Source: Myxococcales bacterium (GTDB lineage: Bacteria > Myxococcota_A > Polyangia > Haliangiales > Haliangiaceae). From it: a stretch of 64,000 nucleotides of DNA. The notes below the pieces were generated by a model, which did no database searches, had not been told where the DNA came from, and saw only the letters and a program-made list of their open reading frames with translations. Both the position numbers and the translations under genes were made by a program. Position 1 is the first letter of the stretch. Every line of letters begins with the position of its first letter. Location: positions 372,001 through 436,000 of the forward strand of contig JADJGV010000034.1 in the NCBI GenBank assembly GCA_016707895.1. Direction: 5' to 3'. Positions 1 to 9,793 of this stretch are shown here, one piece after another.

Positions 1-965
1 ACGATCATGCCGCCGGTCTCGGTCATGAAGCACGAGGTCGGCAGCGTCGTCTCGCCGGGGTGCTCGAAGACCAGCGTCGGGCTCTTCTTCTCGCCCAGCG
101 CCTCCCAGAACGCCTTGCCGAACTCGCGCGCGCCCTTGAGCCACAGGCCGTACTCGAGCTCGTCGCTCCAGCGCGGCAGCTTGCCCCAGTGGGTGAACTT
201 GCGGCGGTCGATGACGCCGACCGCGCCGAGCTGCTTGCAGTACTCGATCTTGTCGTCGCCCGAGACCACCGCGACGGCGCGGCCGCCGGCGGCCTTGATG
301 ATCTGGATCGCCATCGAGCCGAGCCCGCCGGCGCCGCCCCACACCAGCACCGGCTCGCCGGGGCCGACGACGTTGGGCGGCCAGCCGTGCAGCATGCGGT
401 AGGCGGTGGCGCCGACCAGCATGTACGCCGCGGCCTCCTCCCAGGTCAGCTGCGGCGGCTTGGGCAGGCACTGGTGGTCCTGGACCCGCGTGTACTGCGC
501 GAAGCTGCCCCAGTTGGACTCGTAGCCCCAGATGATCTGCGACGACGCCAGCATCGGGTCCTTGCCGGCGGCGACCCACGGATCGTCGCGGTTCCACATG
601 CCGCAGTGGACCACCACCTCGTCGCCGACCTTGACGTTCTCGACCGCGGCGCCGACCGCCCACACCACGCCCGACGCGTCGGAGCCGCCGATGTGGAAGT
701 CCTCGGGCTCGCCCTTCTTCTGCCGGGTCTTGATGACGTCGATCGGCACGCCCATCGCCGCCCACACGTTGTTGTAGTTGACGCCGGCGGCCATCACGTA
801 GACCAGCACGTCGTGGGGGGCCAGCGCCGGGGTGGCGATGGCCTCCTCGCGGAAGGCGTCGATCGGCTCGCCGAAACGATCGGCGCGGATCACCTGGGCC
901 AGCATCTTGGCGGGCACCACGCCCAGGTCGGGGACGTCACCGAGTGGGTAGAGGTCGCGGGTCAC
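1..965 (-). CDS. ccr: Crotonyl-CoA carboxylase/reductase, N-terminal part (C-terminus outside window)
   Basis: Reductive carboxylation of crotonyl-CoA to ethylmalonyl-CoA with NADPH and CO2, the signature step of the ethylmalonyl-CoA pathway; cytoplasmic. About 321 residues are present; the family is usually near 430-450, so the last quarter is missing. Seen: the N-terminal stretch VTRDLYPLGDVPDLG, a zinc-less MDR-type catalytic region with GSDASGVVWAVG, and the nucleotide-binding loop VWGGAGGLGS. I chose the GTG start because GTGA overlaps the stop of the regulator gene upstream by 4 bases, indicating translational coupling. The same enzyme can also supply ethylmalonyl-CoA for polyketides, but the regulator beside it favours acetate or short-chain acyl-CoA assimilation (inference). 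Confidence 0.93.
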   Translation of the reverse strand, partial: MTRDLYPLGDVPDLGVVPAKMLAQVIRADRFGEPIDAFREEAIATPALAPHDVLVYVMAAGVNYNNVWAAMGVPIDVIKTRQKKGEPEDFHIGGSDASGVVWAVGAAVENVKVGDEVVVHCGMWNRDDPWVAAGKDPMLASSQIIWGYESNWGSFAQYTRVQDHQCLPKPPQLTWEEAAAYMLVGATAYRMLHGWPPNVVGPGEPVLVWGGAGGLGSMAIQIIKAAGGRAVAVVSGDDKIEYCKQLGAVGVIDRRKFTHWGKLPRWSDELEYGLWLKGAREFGKAFWEALGEKKSPTLVFEHPGETTLPTSCFMTETGGMI

Positions 966-2407
966 GGCTGTCCTTTCGGGTGGCGGTCGGCGTCGACGAG
1001 CGGCGAGAAGAAGTTGTCCTTCTTGACGTTCTCGTCGATGGTCAGCGGGAACTTGTAGCTGGGCGCGGCGCGTTGCGAGCAGTCGGTGCGCTCGCAGAAG
1101 CGGCAGGTCAGGCCCACCGGCACCGGCCGATCGCGCGGCACGTCGTCGGCGTAGACCATCGCGCGCGCGGCCTCGGCCTGGGTGCCGAGGCCGATCGCGT
1201 AGTTGACGCCGCGGACCAGCGAGCCGGCCATCGGCTGCGAGATCACCTTGGCGAAGCAGAAGTAGGTGTGGCCGTCGGGCATCGCCGAGTACTGCTTGGT
1301 GATCAGCGCCGGCGTCATGAACGCCGCGTGGACCGCCCACTTGGGGCACGAGCCGTGGCCGGCCGGGAAGCGCAGCCCCGACGCCGAGTAGCGCTTCGAC
1401 ACGTTGCCGGCGGCGTCGACCCGCAGGAAGTGCAGCGGCAGGCCGGCGGCCCGCGGGTCGCCGAGGTTGCACATCCGGTGCGCGACCGCCTCCCACGACG
1501 ACGCGAACAGCCCGACCAGGCGCGCGACGTCGTAGCGGGTGCGCTGCACCTCGGCGAAGAACTCGCGGTAGGGCAGGAGCAGCGCGCCGGCGAAGTAGTT
1601 GGCCAGGTGGATCTTGATCAGGTGGCCGGTCTCGGTGTGGCGCGGCGCGCTGGCCTCGGTCAGCCGCTCGTGCAGGCGGTTGCCGTCGAGCACGCACAGC
1701 CCGATCACGTGGGCCAGCTGGAACTTCAGCGCCTGGTCGCTGAGGTCGGTCGACAGGGTCAGCCGCCGCGCCGCGGGATCGAACGCGCGCACGACGCTCG
1801 ACGCGCCGGCCGGCGGCGTCACCGCGACGGTCACGCCGAACTGATCGGCCAGGAGCGCGGCCAGCGCCTCGGCCGGGTAGCGCCGCGGCAGCGCGGCCTT
1901 GGCGCGGACCTCGTCGGCGGCGGCCTCGAGCTCGGGGAAGTAGTTGCGGTGGCGCTCGAGGAAGTCGGTGACCTCGTCGCCGGGCGCGTAGCCCAGCGGC
2001 ACCGGCCCGCCGGCCTCGAGCTTGGACATCGCGACGTCGAGCTGGGCGCGGGTGTTCTTGTACAGGTGGTAGAGCGCCGCGATCGTGGTGGCGACCCGCG
2101 GCTCGGAGCGCAGCCGCGCCAGGTCGTGCTCGTCGAGCGCCAACGTCGCGGTCAGCGGATCGTCGAGGAGGTGCGCCAGCGCGTCCTCGGGCCGCGCGCC
2201 GGCGGCGTCGGCCATGAACGCCTCGAGGTCGGCGCCCAGCAAGGTCAGCGCCCGCAGGAGCAGCGGGAACTGCATCGTCCGCCGGCCCTTCTCGAGCAGG
2301 TTCAGGTAGGCGGGCGAGATGGCCAGCTGCTTGGCCAGATCGGCCTGGGTCAGCTCACGGGCGAGCCGGAGCTGACGGAGGCGCTGACCGATCAGGGCAG
2401 AGTCCAT
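962..2407 (-). CDS. ScfR-family (RamB/PrpR/PccR-like) XRE regulator of short-chain acyl-CoA metabolism
   Basis: Predicted DNA-binding regulator sensing acyl-CoA status. The 481-residue protein has an N-terminal XRE helix-turn-helix (about residues 5-65, with LTQADLAKQLAISPAYLN), a central IrrE/ImmA-like region (about 195-330) and a C-terminal DUF2083-type domain with the cysteine cluster CRFCERTDCSQ near residue 440. This is the architecture of RamB and PrpR of actinobacteria and PccR of Rhodobacter (family knowledge). It is co-transcribed with and overlaps ccr, so ccr is its likely target; autoregulation through the inverted repeat upstream is an inference. The ATG start gives an intact HTH; no good Shine-Dalgarno precedes it. 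Confidence 0.88.
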   Translation of the reverse strand: MDSALIGQRLRQLRLARELTQADLAKQLAISPAYLNLLEKGRRTMQFPLLLRALTLLGADLEAFMADAAGARPEDALAHLLDDPLTATLALDEHDLARLRSEPRVATTIAALYHLYKNTRAQLDVAMSKLEAGGPVPLGYAPGDEVTDFLERHRNYFPELEAAADEVRAKAALPRRYPAEALAALLADQFGVTVAVTPPAGASSVVRAFDPAARRLTLSTDLSDQALKFQLAHVIGLCVLDGNRLHERLTEASAPRHTETGHLIKIHLANYFAGALLLPYREFFAEVQRTRYDVARLVGLFASSWEAVAHRMCNLGDPRAAGLPLHFLRVDAAGNVSKRYSASGLRFPAGHGSCPKWAVHAAFMTPALITKQYSAMPDGHTYFCFAKVISQPMAGSLVRGVNYAIGLGTQAEAARAMVYADDVPRDRPVPVGLTCRFCERTDCSQRAAPSYKFPLTIDENVKKDNFFSPLVDADRHPKGQP

Positions 2408-2436
2408 GGCGCACTGCGCCGTGAAGGCGCATGCTG

Positions 2437-2490
2437 AGTATCGACAGCAGCTTACGCCGTTGGCAAGGCCGATCTCACAGGAATCGGCCT
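2437..2490 (-). promoter_or_regulatory. Promoter with adjacent 8-bp inverted repeat upstream of the regulator-ccr operon
   Basis: Read on the minus strand, TTGCCA (2466-2461) and GATACT (2442-2437) are separated by 18 bases and fit a sigma-70 promoter. A perfect inverted repeat, AGGCCGAT then ATCGGCCT with a 9-base spacer (2466-2490), touches the -35 box. It has no following T-run and lies only 15 bases past the stop of the CDF gene, so an operator is more likely than a terminator. No experimental support. Confidence 0.45.
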
Positions 2491-2505
2491 CAACTTGTCA
2501 ACGCG

Positions 2506-3411
2506 TCAATCGGCCACGTCGGGCTCGATGAACGACCACCGGATCTCGGGGCGTGCCGCCTGGAGCTTGGCCTCGAAGCCGTTGATCGCCGCGCACAGCG
2601 AGCCGCCGGTGGTGAGGCCGGGCTTCATCTTGAGCTTCATCGCGACGACCACCTCGCCGGGGCCCTGCTGGATGGTCAGCACCCGCAGCACCGCGTCGAT
2701 CGCGGGATCCTCGGCGGCGAGCTGCTTCACCGCCGCCTCGATCGTCGGGTCGGCGCTCTCGCCGACCAAGAGCGACTTGATCTCCTTGGCCAGGAACACC
2801 GCGACCGCCACCAGCACGATGCCGACCGCCAGCGAACCGACGCCGTCCCAGCGCCCGTCGCCGGTGGTCTTGGCCAGCACGAGCGAGCCCATCGCCAGCA
2901 CCAGGCCCAGCACCGCGGCCGAGTTCTCGCCGAACACCACGACCAGATCCGAGTCCTTGGTCTCGCGCAGGTAGCGGAACAGCGGCGTCGCGCCGCGCCG
3001 GGCCTTCATCTCGCGCAGGTTGCCGATCGTGGCGTAGCCCTCGAGCGCGATCGCCAGGCCGAGCACGATCACGCCGGCCAGGATGTCGTTCACCGGCTCG
3101 GGGTGCTGGATCTTGTGCAGGCCCTCGTAGATCGAGAACACGCCGCCGCCCGAGAACAGCAGCAGCGCGACCATGAACGACCAGAAGTACAGCGCGCGGC
3201 CGTGGCCGAGCGGGTGGGTCGGCGTCGGCGGTCGCTGCGCCTGCTTGATCCCGAACAGCAGCAGGCCCTGGTTGGCGCAGTCGGCGAACGAGTGGATCGT
3301 CTCGGCGAGCATCGCGCCCGAGCCGGTGAGCACCGCGGCCACGCCCTTGCTGGCGGCGATCACCAGGTTGACGACCAGCGAGGTGAGGACCTGTCCTGTC
3401 GAGCCGGCCAT
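2506..3411 (-). CDS. Cation diffusion facilitator (CDF) transporter, ZnT9-like branch
   Basis: Probable divalent metal/proton antiporter of the inner membrane. The 301-residue protein has the usual CDF length, several hydrophobic segments, the TM2 metal-site motif HSFAD (about residues 40-44), and a C-terminal cytoplasmic domain. The TM5 position carries GENSAAVLG instead of the usual HxxxD, as in the SLC30A9-like branch, so the classical four-ligand zinc site is altered and substrate is uncertain. It also has PLGHGRALYFWSF, a conserved CDF loop. On the minus strand TAGAAC ends 8 bases before the ATG, suggesting a very short leader. It reads in the same direction as the regulator-ccr pair but has its own promoter signal. 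Confidence 0.88.
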   Translation of the reverse strand: MAGSTGQVLTSLVVNLVIAASKGVAAVLTGSGAMLAETIHSFADCANQGLLLFGIKQAQRPPTPTHPLGHGRALYFWSFMVALLLFSGGGVFSIYEGLHKIQHPEPVNDILAGVIVLGLAIALEGYATIGNLREMKARRGATPLFRYLRETKDSDLVVVFGENSAAVLGLVLAMGSLVLAKTTGDGRWDGVGSLAVGIVLVAVAVFLAKEIKSLLVGESADPTIEAAVKQLAAEDPAIDAVLRVLTIQQGPGEVVVAMKLKMKPGLTTGGSLCAAINGFEAKLQAARPEIRWSFIEPDVAD

Positions 3412-3454
3412 GGCGCTCGGTTCTATCCGATCCGCCGCGCGCCCGCCATCGACG

Positions 3455-6265
3455 TCACTCGTCGAACCACGCGACGTCGGTCGCGCCGAGCGCGTCGAGG
3501 GTGGTCTTGGCCGCGGCCGGCTGGCCGTCGACCGACACCACCATCCGCGCCGGATCGAGATCGGCCTGCGCGACCGCCGCGACCTGATCGAGCGTGACGG
3601 TGGCGAGGTCGCTGGCGACGGTGGTGAGGCGGCCCAGGTCGCCGCCGTGGCGCACCGCCCAGTCGAGCCGCCGCGCCACCGCCTCGACGTCGATCGACGA
3701 GGCCAGCGCGTCGCTGACCAGCCGGCGCCGGGCGCGGACGAAGTCGGCGGCGGCGGCCTGGGGATCGGCGCGCAGCGCGGTCAGCGCCGCCAGCACCGCG
3801 GCGGCGGCCTTGGGGGCGCGCGCGGGATCGAGCGCGGCGTAGACGTCCAGGCTCGAGCCGGCGGCGCGCTCGGCGTAGCCGCTCGACGCGCCGTAGCTCG
3901 CGCCCATGCCCTCGCGCACCACCCGCAGGCGATCGTCGATCATCTCGCTGAGGATCCGGCGCGCGGCGTGGTCGCGATCGCGATCGGAGGCGGCGGTGAA
4001 GCTGACGTACAGGCTGACCTGGGGCTCGTCGGGCTCGCGGGTGCCGATCCAGCTGGGGCCGGCCGCTGGGCGCGGGCGCGGCAGGGTGGCGCGCGCCGGC
4101 GGGGTGTGCTTGCCGATCGCCCCGAACAGGTCGACGACGTGCGCGTGCATGGCGGCGCGATCGAAGCCGCCGCTGACGATCAGCGTGGCGCCGTCGAGGC
4201 CGAGGTTGCGGCGGCGCCACGCCTCGAGCTGGCCGGCGCTGATCGCGGCGATCGCGGCGCGCGCCGGCGGCTCCTGCGCGTACGGGTGGTCGGCGCCGAA
4301 CAGCCGCTGGCGGAACGCCCGGCCCGACGGCGAGCTCGCGCGGTCGTCGGCCTCGCGCAGCTCGCGCCGCCAGCTGGCGAGCGCGGCGCCGCTGTACACG
4401 CCCTGATCGATCAGCCAGGCCAGCCGCCACAGGTGCCAGTCGGCGAACATCGCCAGGCCGCGGCTGCCGAACTCGGTGGCCTCCTCGTCGGCGTCGGCGG
4501 TGAGCTGGGTGCCGAGCCGCAGCGCCCAGTTGATCGTGTCGCTGGTCCGCGCCGGGTACAGGCGGTCGAAGTCGTGGTCGAGCATCGAGGCGGCCAGCGT
4601 GGCCACGCCGCGCTGATCGACGGGCTCGTCGACGGTGCCGCGCGGCAACACCAGCCGGGCCTCGAACGCGGCGCTGCGCGGCTCGGCGTACAGCAGCACC
4701 CGCAGGCCGTTGACCAGGCGGAAGTCCTCGATGGCCAGCGCCGGCGGCGCCGGCGGCACCGCCTCGGGGCGCGCCGCGGCCGCCGGGTCGACCGGGGTCC
4801 GCCACGCCGGCAGGTCGTACTCGTGGGCCGACGCCGCGATCGTGCGGACCGCGCCGGCGCCCGAGCCGGCGGCGCCGGTGGGCGTCACCCGCGCGACGTG
4901 CAGGCGGGCCGGGTCGAACAGCTGGTGGGCGTAGGCGACGATCTGGTTGCCGGTGAGCGCGTCGGTGGCGCGCATCCGAGCGAACGCGAAGTCGTAGTGA
5001 TCGGTGTACGTGAGGTAGTCGGCGATGGCCTCGCCCTTGCCCCAGAAGCGATCGTTGGCGGTGATGGTCCGGGTCTGCAGCCGCCCGCGCAGCGACGCCA
5101 GGTAGTGCGCGATCGTGCGGTCGTCGGGGTCGTCGTCGTCGTCGGCGTTGCCGTCGTGGTCGTCGTCGGCCAGCACGCCCTGGCCAGCCTTCAGCACCGC
5201 GGCCACCGCCGCGTCGAGGCGGGCGGCGTCGGTGACCTCGACCACGATCATCGTGGTCCGCTGGTAGCTGTCGCCGCCGTAGCCCATGCCGACGTCGAGG
5301 ATCCAGTCGGTGCGCGCGTCGAGCGCGTACAGCTCGGCGCTGACCGCCGCCAGCGTGGCGTCGTGGACGACCTCGTCCGGCGAGCCCCACGGCGGCGCCG
5401 GCAGCACGATCACCGCGGTCGGGTGGTCGACGTCGCCGGTGTGCGCGCTGCGGGTGCCGACCAGGCGGGCCGGCTCGATCGGATCGAGGATCTTGGGCAC
5501 GTCGGAGGTGCGCGCGATCGGTCCGAACCGCCGGCCGATGCGCGGCTGCAGCGCGTCGGGGTTGATGTTGCCGGACACCACGAGGATCGCGCGCTTGGGG
5601 GTGTAGTAGCGATCGACCAGCGCGCACACCTCGGCCTTGGTCGCCTTGGCGACCTCGCGGGTGCCGACCGGGTGCCCGTACGGGTGCGAGGTGCCCCACA
5701 CCGCGCGCTCGACCTCGCTCAGCACCCGGGACCACGACGAGTCGCGCTGGGCGTCCTCCTCGAGCACGACGTCGCGCTCGCGCACGAACGCCGGCTCGGG
5801 GACCGACGCGCACGGCGTCTCCAGGCGGCGGGCCTCGAGCTCGAGCAGCGCGTCGACCCGGTTGGCCAGCGCGGTCGACGTGTAGTGGGTGACGTCGTGG
5901 CCGGTGAACGCGTTGAAGGTCAGCGCCAGCGCGGCGAACTTGTCGTAGAGCGGCGTGCCCTGGCTGTCGCCCGCGGTCTGGAACAGCAGGTGCTCGGCGA
6001 GGTGGGCCAGGCCGGCGCGCCCGGCCGGGTCCTGGTTGCTGCCGACGCGGTAGCGGACGTCGACCGACACCAGGTTGGTGCGGTCGTCGGGCACCAGCGC
6101 CACCTGCATGCCGTTGGTGAGCTCGAGGAGGCGCACGTCGTTCTTGACCTTGAGCGTGCGCGCGTCGGGCTCGAGCCCGCCGAAGTTGGGCAGCGCGGTC
6201 GGGCCGCACGCGGCGAGCGCGACGGCCGCGACGGCGACGGGGAGGGAGCGGGGACGTCTCGACAT
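3455..6265 (-). CDS. M16 family zinc peptidase lipoprotein (two M16 halves)
   Basis: Predicted envelope-anchored pitrilysin-type peptidase of about 936 residues. The signal VAVAAVALAAC ends in a lipobox Cys. The inverted zinc motif HxxEH is present as HLAEH (about residues 88-92 from this start), with the third ligand Glu about 78 residues on in DVVLEED. The C-terminal half is a second M16 fold without the motif, as is normal in this family. I chose the ATG at 6265 because AGGAAC lies just upstream; a GTG 18 bases earlier is possible. It lies directly downstream of a second, longer M16 gene in the same direction, and the pair probably arose by duplication. Substrate unknown. Confidence 0.9.
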   Translation of the reverse strand: MSRRPRSLPVAVAAVALAACGPTALPNFGGLEPDARTLKVKNDVRLLELTNGMQVALVPDDRTNLVSVDVRYRVGSNQDPAGRAGLAHLAEHLLFQTAGDSQGTPLYDKFAALALTFNAFTGHDVTHYTSTALANRVDALLELEARRLETPCASVPEPAFVRERDVVLEEDAQRDSSWSRVLSEVERAVWGTSHPYGHPVGTREVAKATKAEVCALVDRYYTPKRAILVVSGNINPDALQPRIGRRFGPIARTSDVPKILDPIEPARLVGTRSAHTGDVDHPTAVIVLPAPPWGSPDEVVHDATLAAVSAELYALDARTDWILDVGMGYGGDSYQRTTMIVVEVTDAARLDAAVAAVLKAGQGVLADDDHDGNADDDDDPDDRTIAHYLASLRGRLQTRTITANDRFWGKGEAIADYLTYTDHYDFAFARMRATDALTGNQIVAYAHQLFDPARLHVARVTPTGAAGSGAGAVRTIAASAHEYDLPAWRTPVDPAAAARPEAVPPAPPALAIEDFRLVNGLRVLLYAEPRSAAFEARLVLPRGTVDEPVDQRGVATLAASMLDHDFDRLYPARTSDTINWALRLGTQLTADADEEATEFGSRGLAMFADWHLWRLAWLIDQGVYSGAALASWRRELREADDRASSPSGRAFRQRLFGADHPYAQEPPARAAIAAISAGQLEAWRRRNLGLDGATLIVSGGFDRAAMHAHVVDLFGAIGKHTPPARATLPRPRPAAGPSWIGTREPDEPQVSLYVSFTAASDRDRDHAARRILSEMIDDRLRVVREGMGASYGASSGYAERAAGSSLDVYAALDPARAPKAAAAVLAALTALRADPQAAAADFVRARRRLVSDALASSIDVEAVARRLDWAVRHGGDLGRLTTVASDLATVTLDQVAAVAQADLDPARMVVSVDGQPAAAKTTLDALGATDVAWFDE

Positions 6266-6355
6266 CGGGTTCCTGCCTTGCACAGCGGTCGGGCGGCGCG
6301 GGCCGCGGCGGATACGTAGAGCCAGATCGGGCCTGGGTGTGACGCGGTCGGCGCG

Positions 6356-9300
6356 CTAGAAGCTGCCGCTCACGGTGAGCCCGGTGGTCTGGCCGTCGGT
6401 GGTCGGCCGGATCCGCAGGTCGTGGGCGGCCGCGGCGCCGCGCAGCCGGTGGCGGTAGTTGTAGCGGGACGCCGCCTGGCGCAGCTCGGCCTTGGTCGGC
6501 GCCTGGTTCGAGATGTAGTAGGCCGCGATCTCGAGCACCGCGCCGCCGAGCATCACGAGGCTGCCCGTGGTGCGCTGGCCGTCGCGCTCGGCGATGCACT
6601 TGTCGAGCTCGCGGCCAGGCGTGGGCAGCTCGACCACGTCGTCGCACGACCGCGCGTCGAGCAGGTACAGCAGCCCGCCGCCGATCGTCGCGGCGCCGGC
6701 CGCGGCCAGCCCGACGCGCAGCCACCAGCGGCGCCGCATGCGATCGCGCAGATCGTCGCGGCCGGCCACCGCGAGGAACGCGTCGAGCGACAGCCGCGCC
6801 TGGCCCTGGTACAGGCCGTCGTGGCGCTCGCCCTCCTCGTCCCAGCGATCGACGCTCAACGCCTCGACCGGGGGGCCGTCGTCCACCGGCGGGGGCGTCG
6901 GGGCGGCCGGGCGTGGGGTCGGCGCCCGCGGCGGATGGGTGGGCGCGGGCTCGAGGAACCACTCGGGCTCGCGGCCCAGCGCGACGAACGCCGCGTCGAC
7001 CGCGGGCGCCCGGCCGACGAGCCGCACCACCATGCGATCGGGATCGAGGTCGTGCATCAGCACCTCGGTGACCTCGGCCAGCGTGGCGCTGGCGACCGCG
7101 GCGGCCTGCACGCGATCGAGCGCCGCGGTGACGCCGGCCGCCGCGGCGCGCTCGCGCTCGTCGGCGATCGCGCTCGCGCCCGCGGTCCGGGCCGTCAGGC
7201 GCGCCACCAGGGCGCGGCGCGCGCGCACGAAGGCGGCGCGGACCACCGCGGGATCCGAGCGCAGCTCGTCGATGATCGCCAGCATGCGCGCGACCCCGGC
7301 GCCGGCCAGCGGCGGGGCCAGCCGGCCGCCGACCACCAGCGCGCCGCCGGTGGTGACGCTGCCGAGGTGACCCGCGGCGATGCCGTAGCTGGCGCCCAGC
7401 TGCTCGCGCACGTCGCGCATCTGGTCGTCGAGGATCGCCTCGGCGATCTGCCGCGCCGGGCCGCGATCGGCGGTCGGCGCCAGCGGGAACGCGACGGTCG
7501 CCGCGACCTGCAGCGCGTCGCGGTCCTCGACCGCGAGCCAGCTGGCGGTGGGCGCGGGCTGCACCGGCGGCATCGCCGGCAGCGGCGCCGGCGCCGCGTC
7601 GGCCCACGGCGCGAACAGCTCGTCGACCTCCCGGCGCATCGCCGCCTCGTCGAACTTGCCGCTGATGATCAGCGTCGCGCCGCGCGGCCGGTAGTGCGCG
7701 CGCTTCCACGCGGTCAGCTGACCGGCGGTGACCGCGGCCAGGGCGGGGCCCAGCCGCCGCGCCGGCGCGGCCAGCGGATGGCCGGCGCCGAACAAGCGCT
7801 CGCGGAAGGTGCGCTCGATCGTCGCGCGGCGGGCGTCGGCCTTGACCTCGTCGTCGTCGATCGCCCGCGCGACCCGGTGGAGCGCGTCGAGCGCGACCTG
7901 GTTGTAGCGCCCGCGATCGAGCAGCGCCGACAGCCGCCACACGTGCCAGTCGGCGTAGTTGGCCAGCCCCTGCACCTGGAACGTCGTGCTGGTGCTGTCG
8001 ACCCGCGCGTCCTGCATCGTGTCGACGTCGAGCGCCCACATCATCCGGTCGTACTCGGCGCGGTTGTCGATCCAGCCCTCGGCGTCGAAGTCGAGCAGCC
8101 AGGCGGCGGCGTCGGGCACCATCGGGGCGGCGGCGTCGGCGTGGGCGCGGCCCACCGGGTAGACCAGCCGCGCGTCGACGATCGCCGCGCTGGGGTCGGG
8201 GGCCAGCTCGACGGTCAGGCCGTTGGCCAGCTGGTAGCGGGCCACGGCGATCGGCGCGGCGTCGTCGGGCAGCGGCACCGGGCGGTCGGCCTCGGCGGGA
8301 TCGACCGGGCGCCGCCACACGTGCTCGGCGTGGGCCACCGCCGCGACCACGCCGGCGGTGCGGGCGCCGGCGGTGGCGCTCGGGGTGATCAGCACCTGGC
8401 GCGCGCGCGGCGGCGTGAACGCGTCGGTCAGCTCGCGGCGCAGCTCGCCCCACGGGCGGGCCACGCCGGCCAGCTCGTCGAGCATGAACCGCTCGTGGTC
8501 GGCGTACTGCAGGAAGCGCGCGATCCACGGGCCGCGGCTCGCCACGTCGTCCCACTGCTGCATGTAGTCGAGCGCCATCCGGGTCCGCAGCCGCCCGCTG
8601 TCGCGGCCGCCGACCTCGAACAGCGCCCGCGCCTGCGCGAACACCTCGTCGGCCGCCGCGCCGAGCTCCTCGGGGCGGCGCACCGTGACCACCGCGACGG
8701 TGGTCGGCGCGCGGTCGTCGCCGATCTCGACCACGTCGGTGCCGATGATCCAGTCGTTGTCCCGGTCGGCGTCGGCCAGGGCCTCGGCCAGGAGCGCGCG
8801 GGCCACCTGGGCGGCGGCCACGCCGCGGCTGCCGAACGGCGGCGCCGCGAACGCCACCAGCGCGGTCGGCTCGTCGATCGGCGCCCGGATCGCGATCTCG
8901 CCGCGCAGCGTCGGCGGCGACGGGTGGAGCGGCGGGCGGGGCGCGCGGCGCGCGAAGCCGCCGAACACCGCGCCGGTGAGCTTGGCGACCCGATCGACGT
9001 CGACCGCGCCGGTGATGACCAGCGACGCGCGGGCCGGGACGTAGTGCTCGGCGATGAACCCGCAGATCTCGGCGCGGGTGGCGCCGGCGATCTCGTCGGT
9101 GGAGATCGGTCGCGCGTACGGGTGATCGTCGCCGTAGATCGCGCGGCTGACCAGGTCGTAGACCACCGCGCGGTCGGCGGTCTGCGCGTTCTCGGCCAGC
9201 ACGACGTCGCGCTCGCGGGCGATCGTCGCGTCGTCGAGCTGCTCGCAGGTCGCGGCCATCCGCCGCCCCTCGATGGCGATCAGCCTGGCGATCGCCGCGG

Positions 9301-9715
9301 CCGGCACGGTCGCGGTGTAGTGGGTGCCATCCCAGCTGGTGAACGCGTTGGAGGTCAGCGCCACGGCCTCGAGGTCGGCCGCCAGCGGCGGCGCGCCGGG
9401 CGCCGGCCGCAGCTCGAACATCAGGTGCTCGACCAGGTGCGCCAGCCCGGCCCGGCCCGGCGGATCGTCCTTGGCGCCGACGTCGTAGCGGAGATCGACG
9501 GTCGCCAGGTTGGTGCGGGTGTCGCGCAGGATCGCGAACCGCATGCCGTTGGCAGCCTTGAACACCTGCAGGCCGTGCTCGAAGTGGAACGTTCGACCGT
9601 CGTCCTGCTGGAGGCTGCCGTAGCGCAGCGGCTCGGCCCACCGCGAGCACGCGCCGAGCGCGATCAACGACACCAACGCCGCGCGGCGCCCCGCCGCGAC
9701 CCAGGCTGCTTGCAT
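6356..9715 (-). CDS. M16 family zinc peptidase lipoprotein with C-terminal membrane extension
   Basis: Second tandem M16 peptidase, about 1119 residues. It has a lipobox signal (LIALGAC), the zinc motif HLVEH (about residues 93-97) and the distal Glu in DVVLAEN. After the two M16 domains comes a Pro-rich linker, then roughly 170 residues absent from its neighbour: a hydrophobic segment LAAAGAATIGGGLLYLLDA, a loop with two Cys, another hydrophobic segment and a soluble tail. This tail might tether or regulate the protease (inference). Start: ATG after AAGGTGA; a GTG one codon earlier also fits. The gap to the downstream M16 gene is about 90 bases, so they may share a transcript. Confidence 0.9.
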   Translation of the reverse strand: MQAAWVAAGRRAALVSLIALGACSRWAEPLRYGSLQQDDGRTFHFEHGLQVFKAANGMRFAILRDTRTNLATVDLRYDVGAKDDPPGRAGLAHLVEHLMFELRPAPGAPPLAADLEAVALTSNAFTSWDGTHYTATVPAAAIARLIAIEGRRMAATCEQLDDATIARERDVVLAENAQTADRAVVYDLVSRAIYGDDHPYARPISTDEIAGATRAEICGFIAEHYVPARASLVITGAVDVDRVAKLTGAVFGGFARRAPRPPLHPSPPTLRGEIAIRAPIDEPTALVAFAAPPFGSRGVAAAQVARALLAEALADADRDNDWIIGTDVVEIGDDRAPTTVAVVTVRRPEELGAAADEVFAQARALFEVGGRDSGRLRTRMALDYMQQWDDVASRGPWIARFLQYADHERFMLDELAGVARPWGELRRELTDAFTPPRARQVLITPSATAGARTAGVVAAVAHAEHVWRRPVDPAEADRPVPLPDDAAPIAVARYQLANGLTVELAPDPSAAIVDARLVYPVGRAHADAAAPMVPDAAAWLLDFDAEGWIDNRAEYDRMMWALDVDTMQDARVDSTSTTFQVQGLANYADWHVWRLSALLDRGRYNQVALDALHRVARAIDDDEVKADARRATIERTFRERLFGAGHPLAAPARRLGPALAAVTAGQLTAWKRAHYRPRGATLIISGKFDEAAMRREVDELFAPWADAAPAPLPAMPPVQPAPTASWLAVEDRDALQVAATVAFPLAPTADRGPARQIAEAILDDQMRDVREQLGASYGIAAGHLGSVTTGGALVVGGRLAPPLAGAGVARMLAIIDELRSDPAVVRAAFVRARRALVARLTARTAGASAIADERERAAAAGVTAALDRVQAAAVASATLAEVTEVLMHDLDPDRMVVRLVGRAPAVDAAFVALGREPEWFLEPAPTHPPRAPTPRPAAPTPPPVDDGPPVEALSVDRWDEEGERHDGLYQGQARLSLDAFLAVAGRDDLRDRMRRRWWLRVGLAAAGAATIGGGLLYLLDARSCDDVVELPTPGRELDKCIAERDGQRTTGSLVMLGGAVLEIAAYYISNQAPTKAELRQAASRYNYRHRLRGAAAAHDLRIRPTTDGQTTGLTVSGSF

Positions 9716-9793
9716 CACGTCACCTTGCCAGAACCGCCGCCGCGATTCACGGGCGTTCGGGCGAAATCGGGACCTGTGCCGGCAGTGGCCGGA

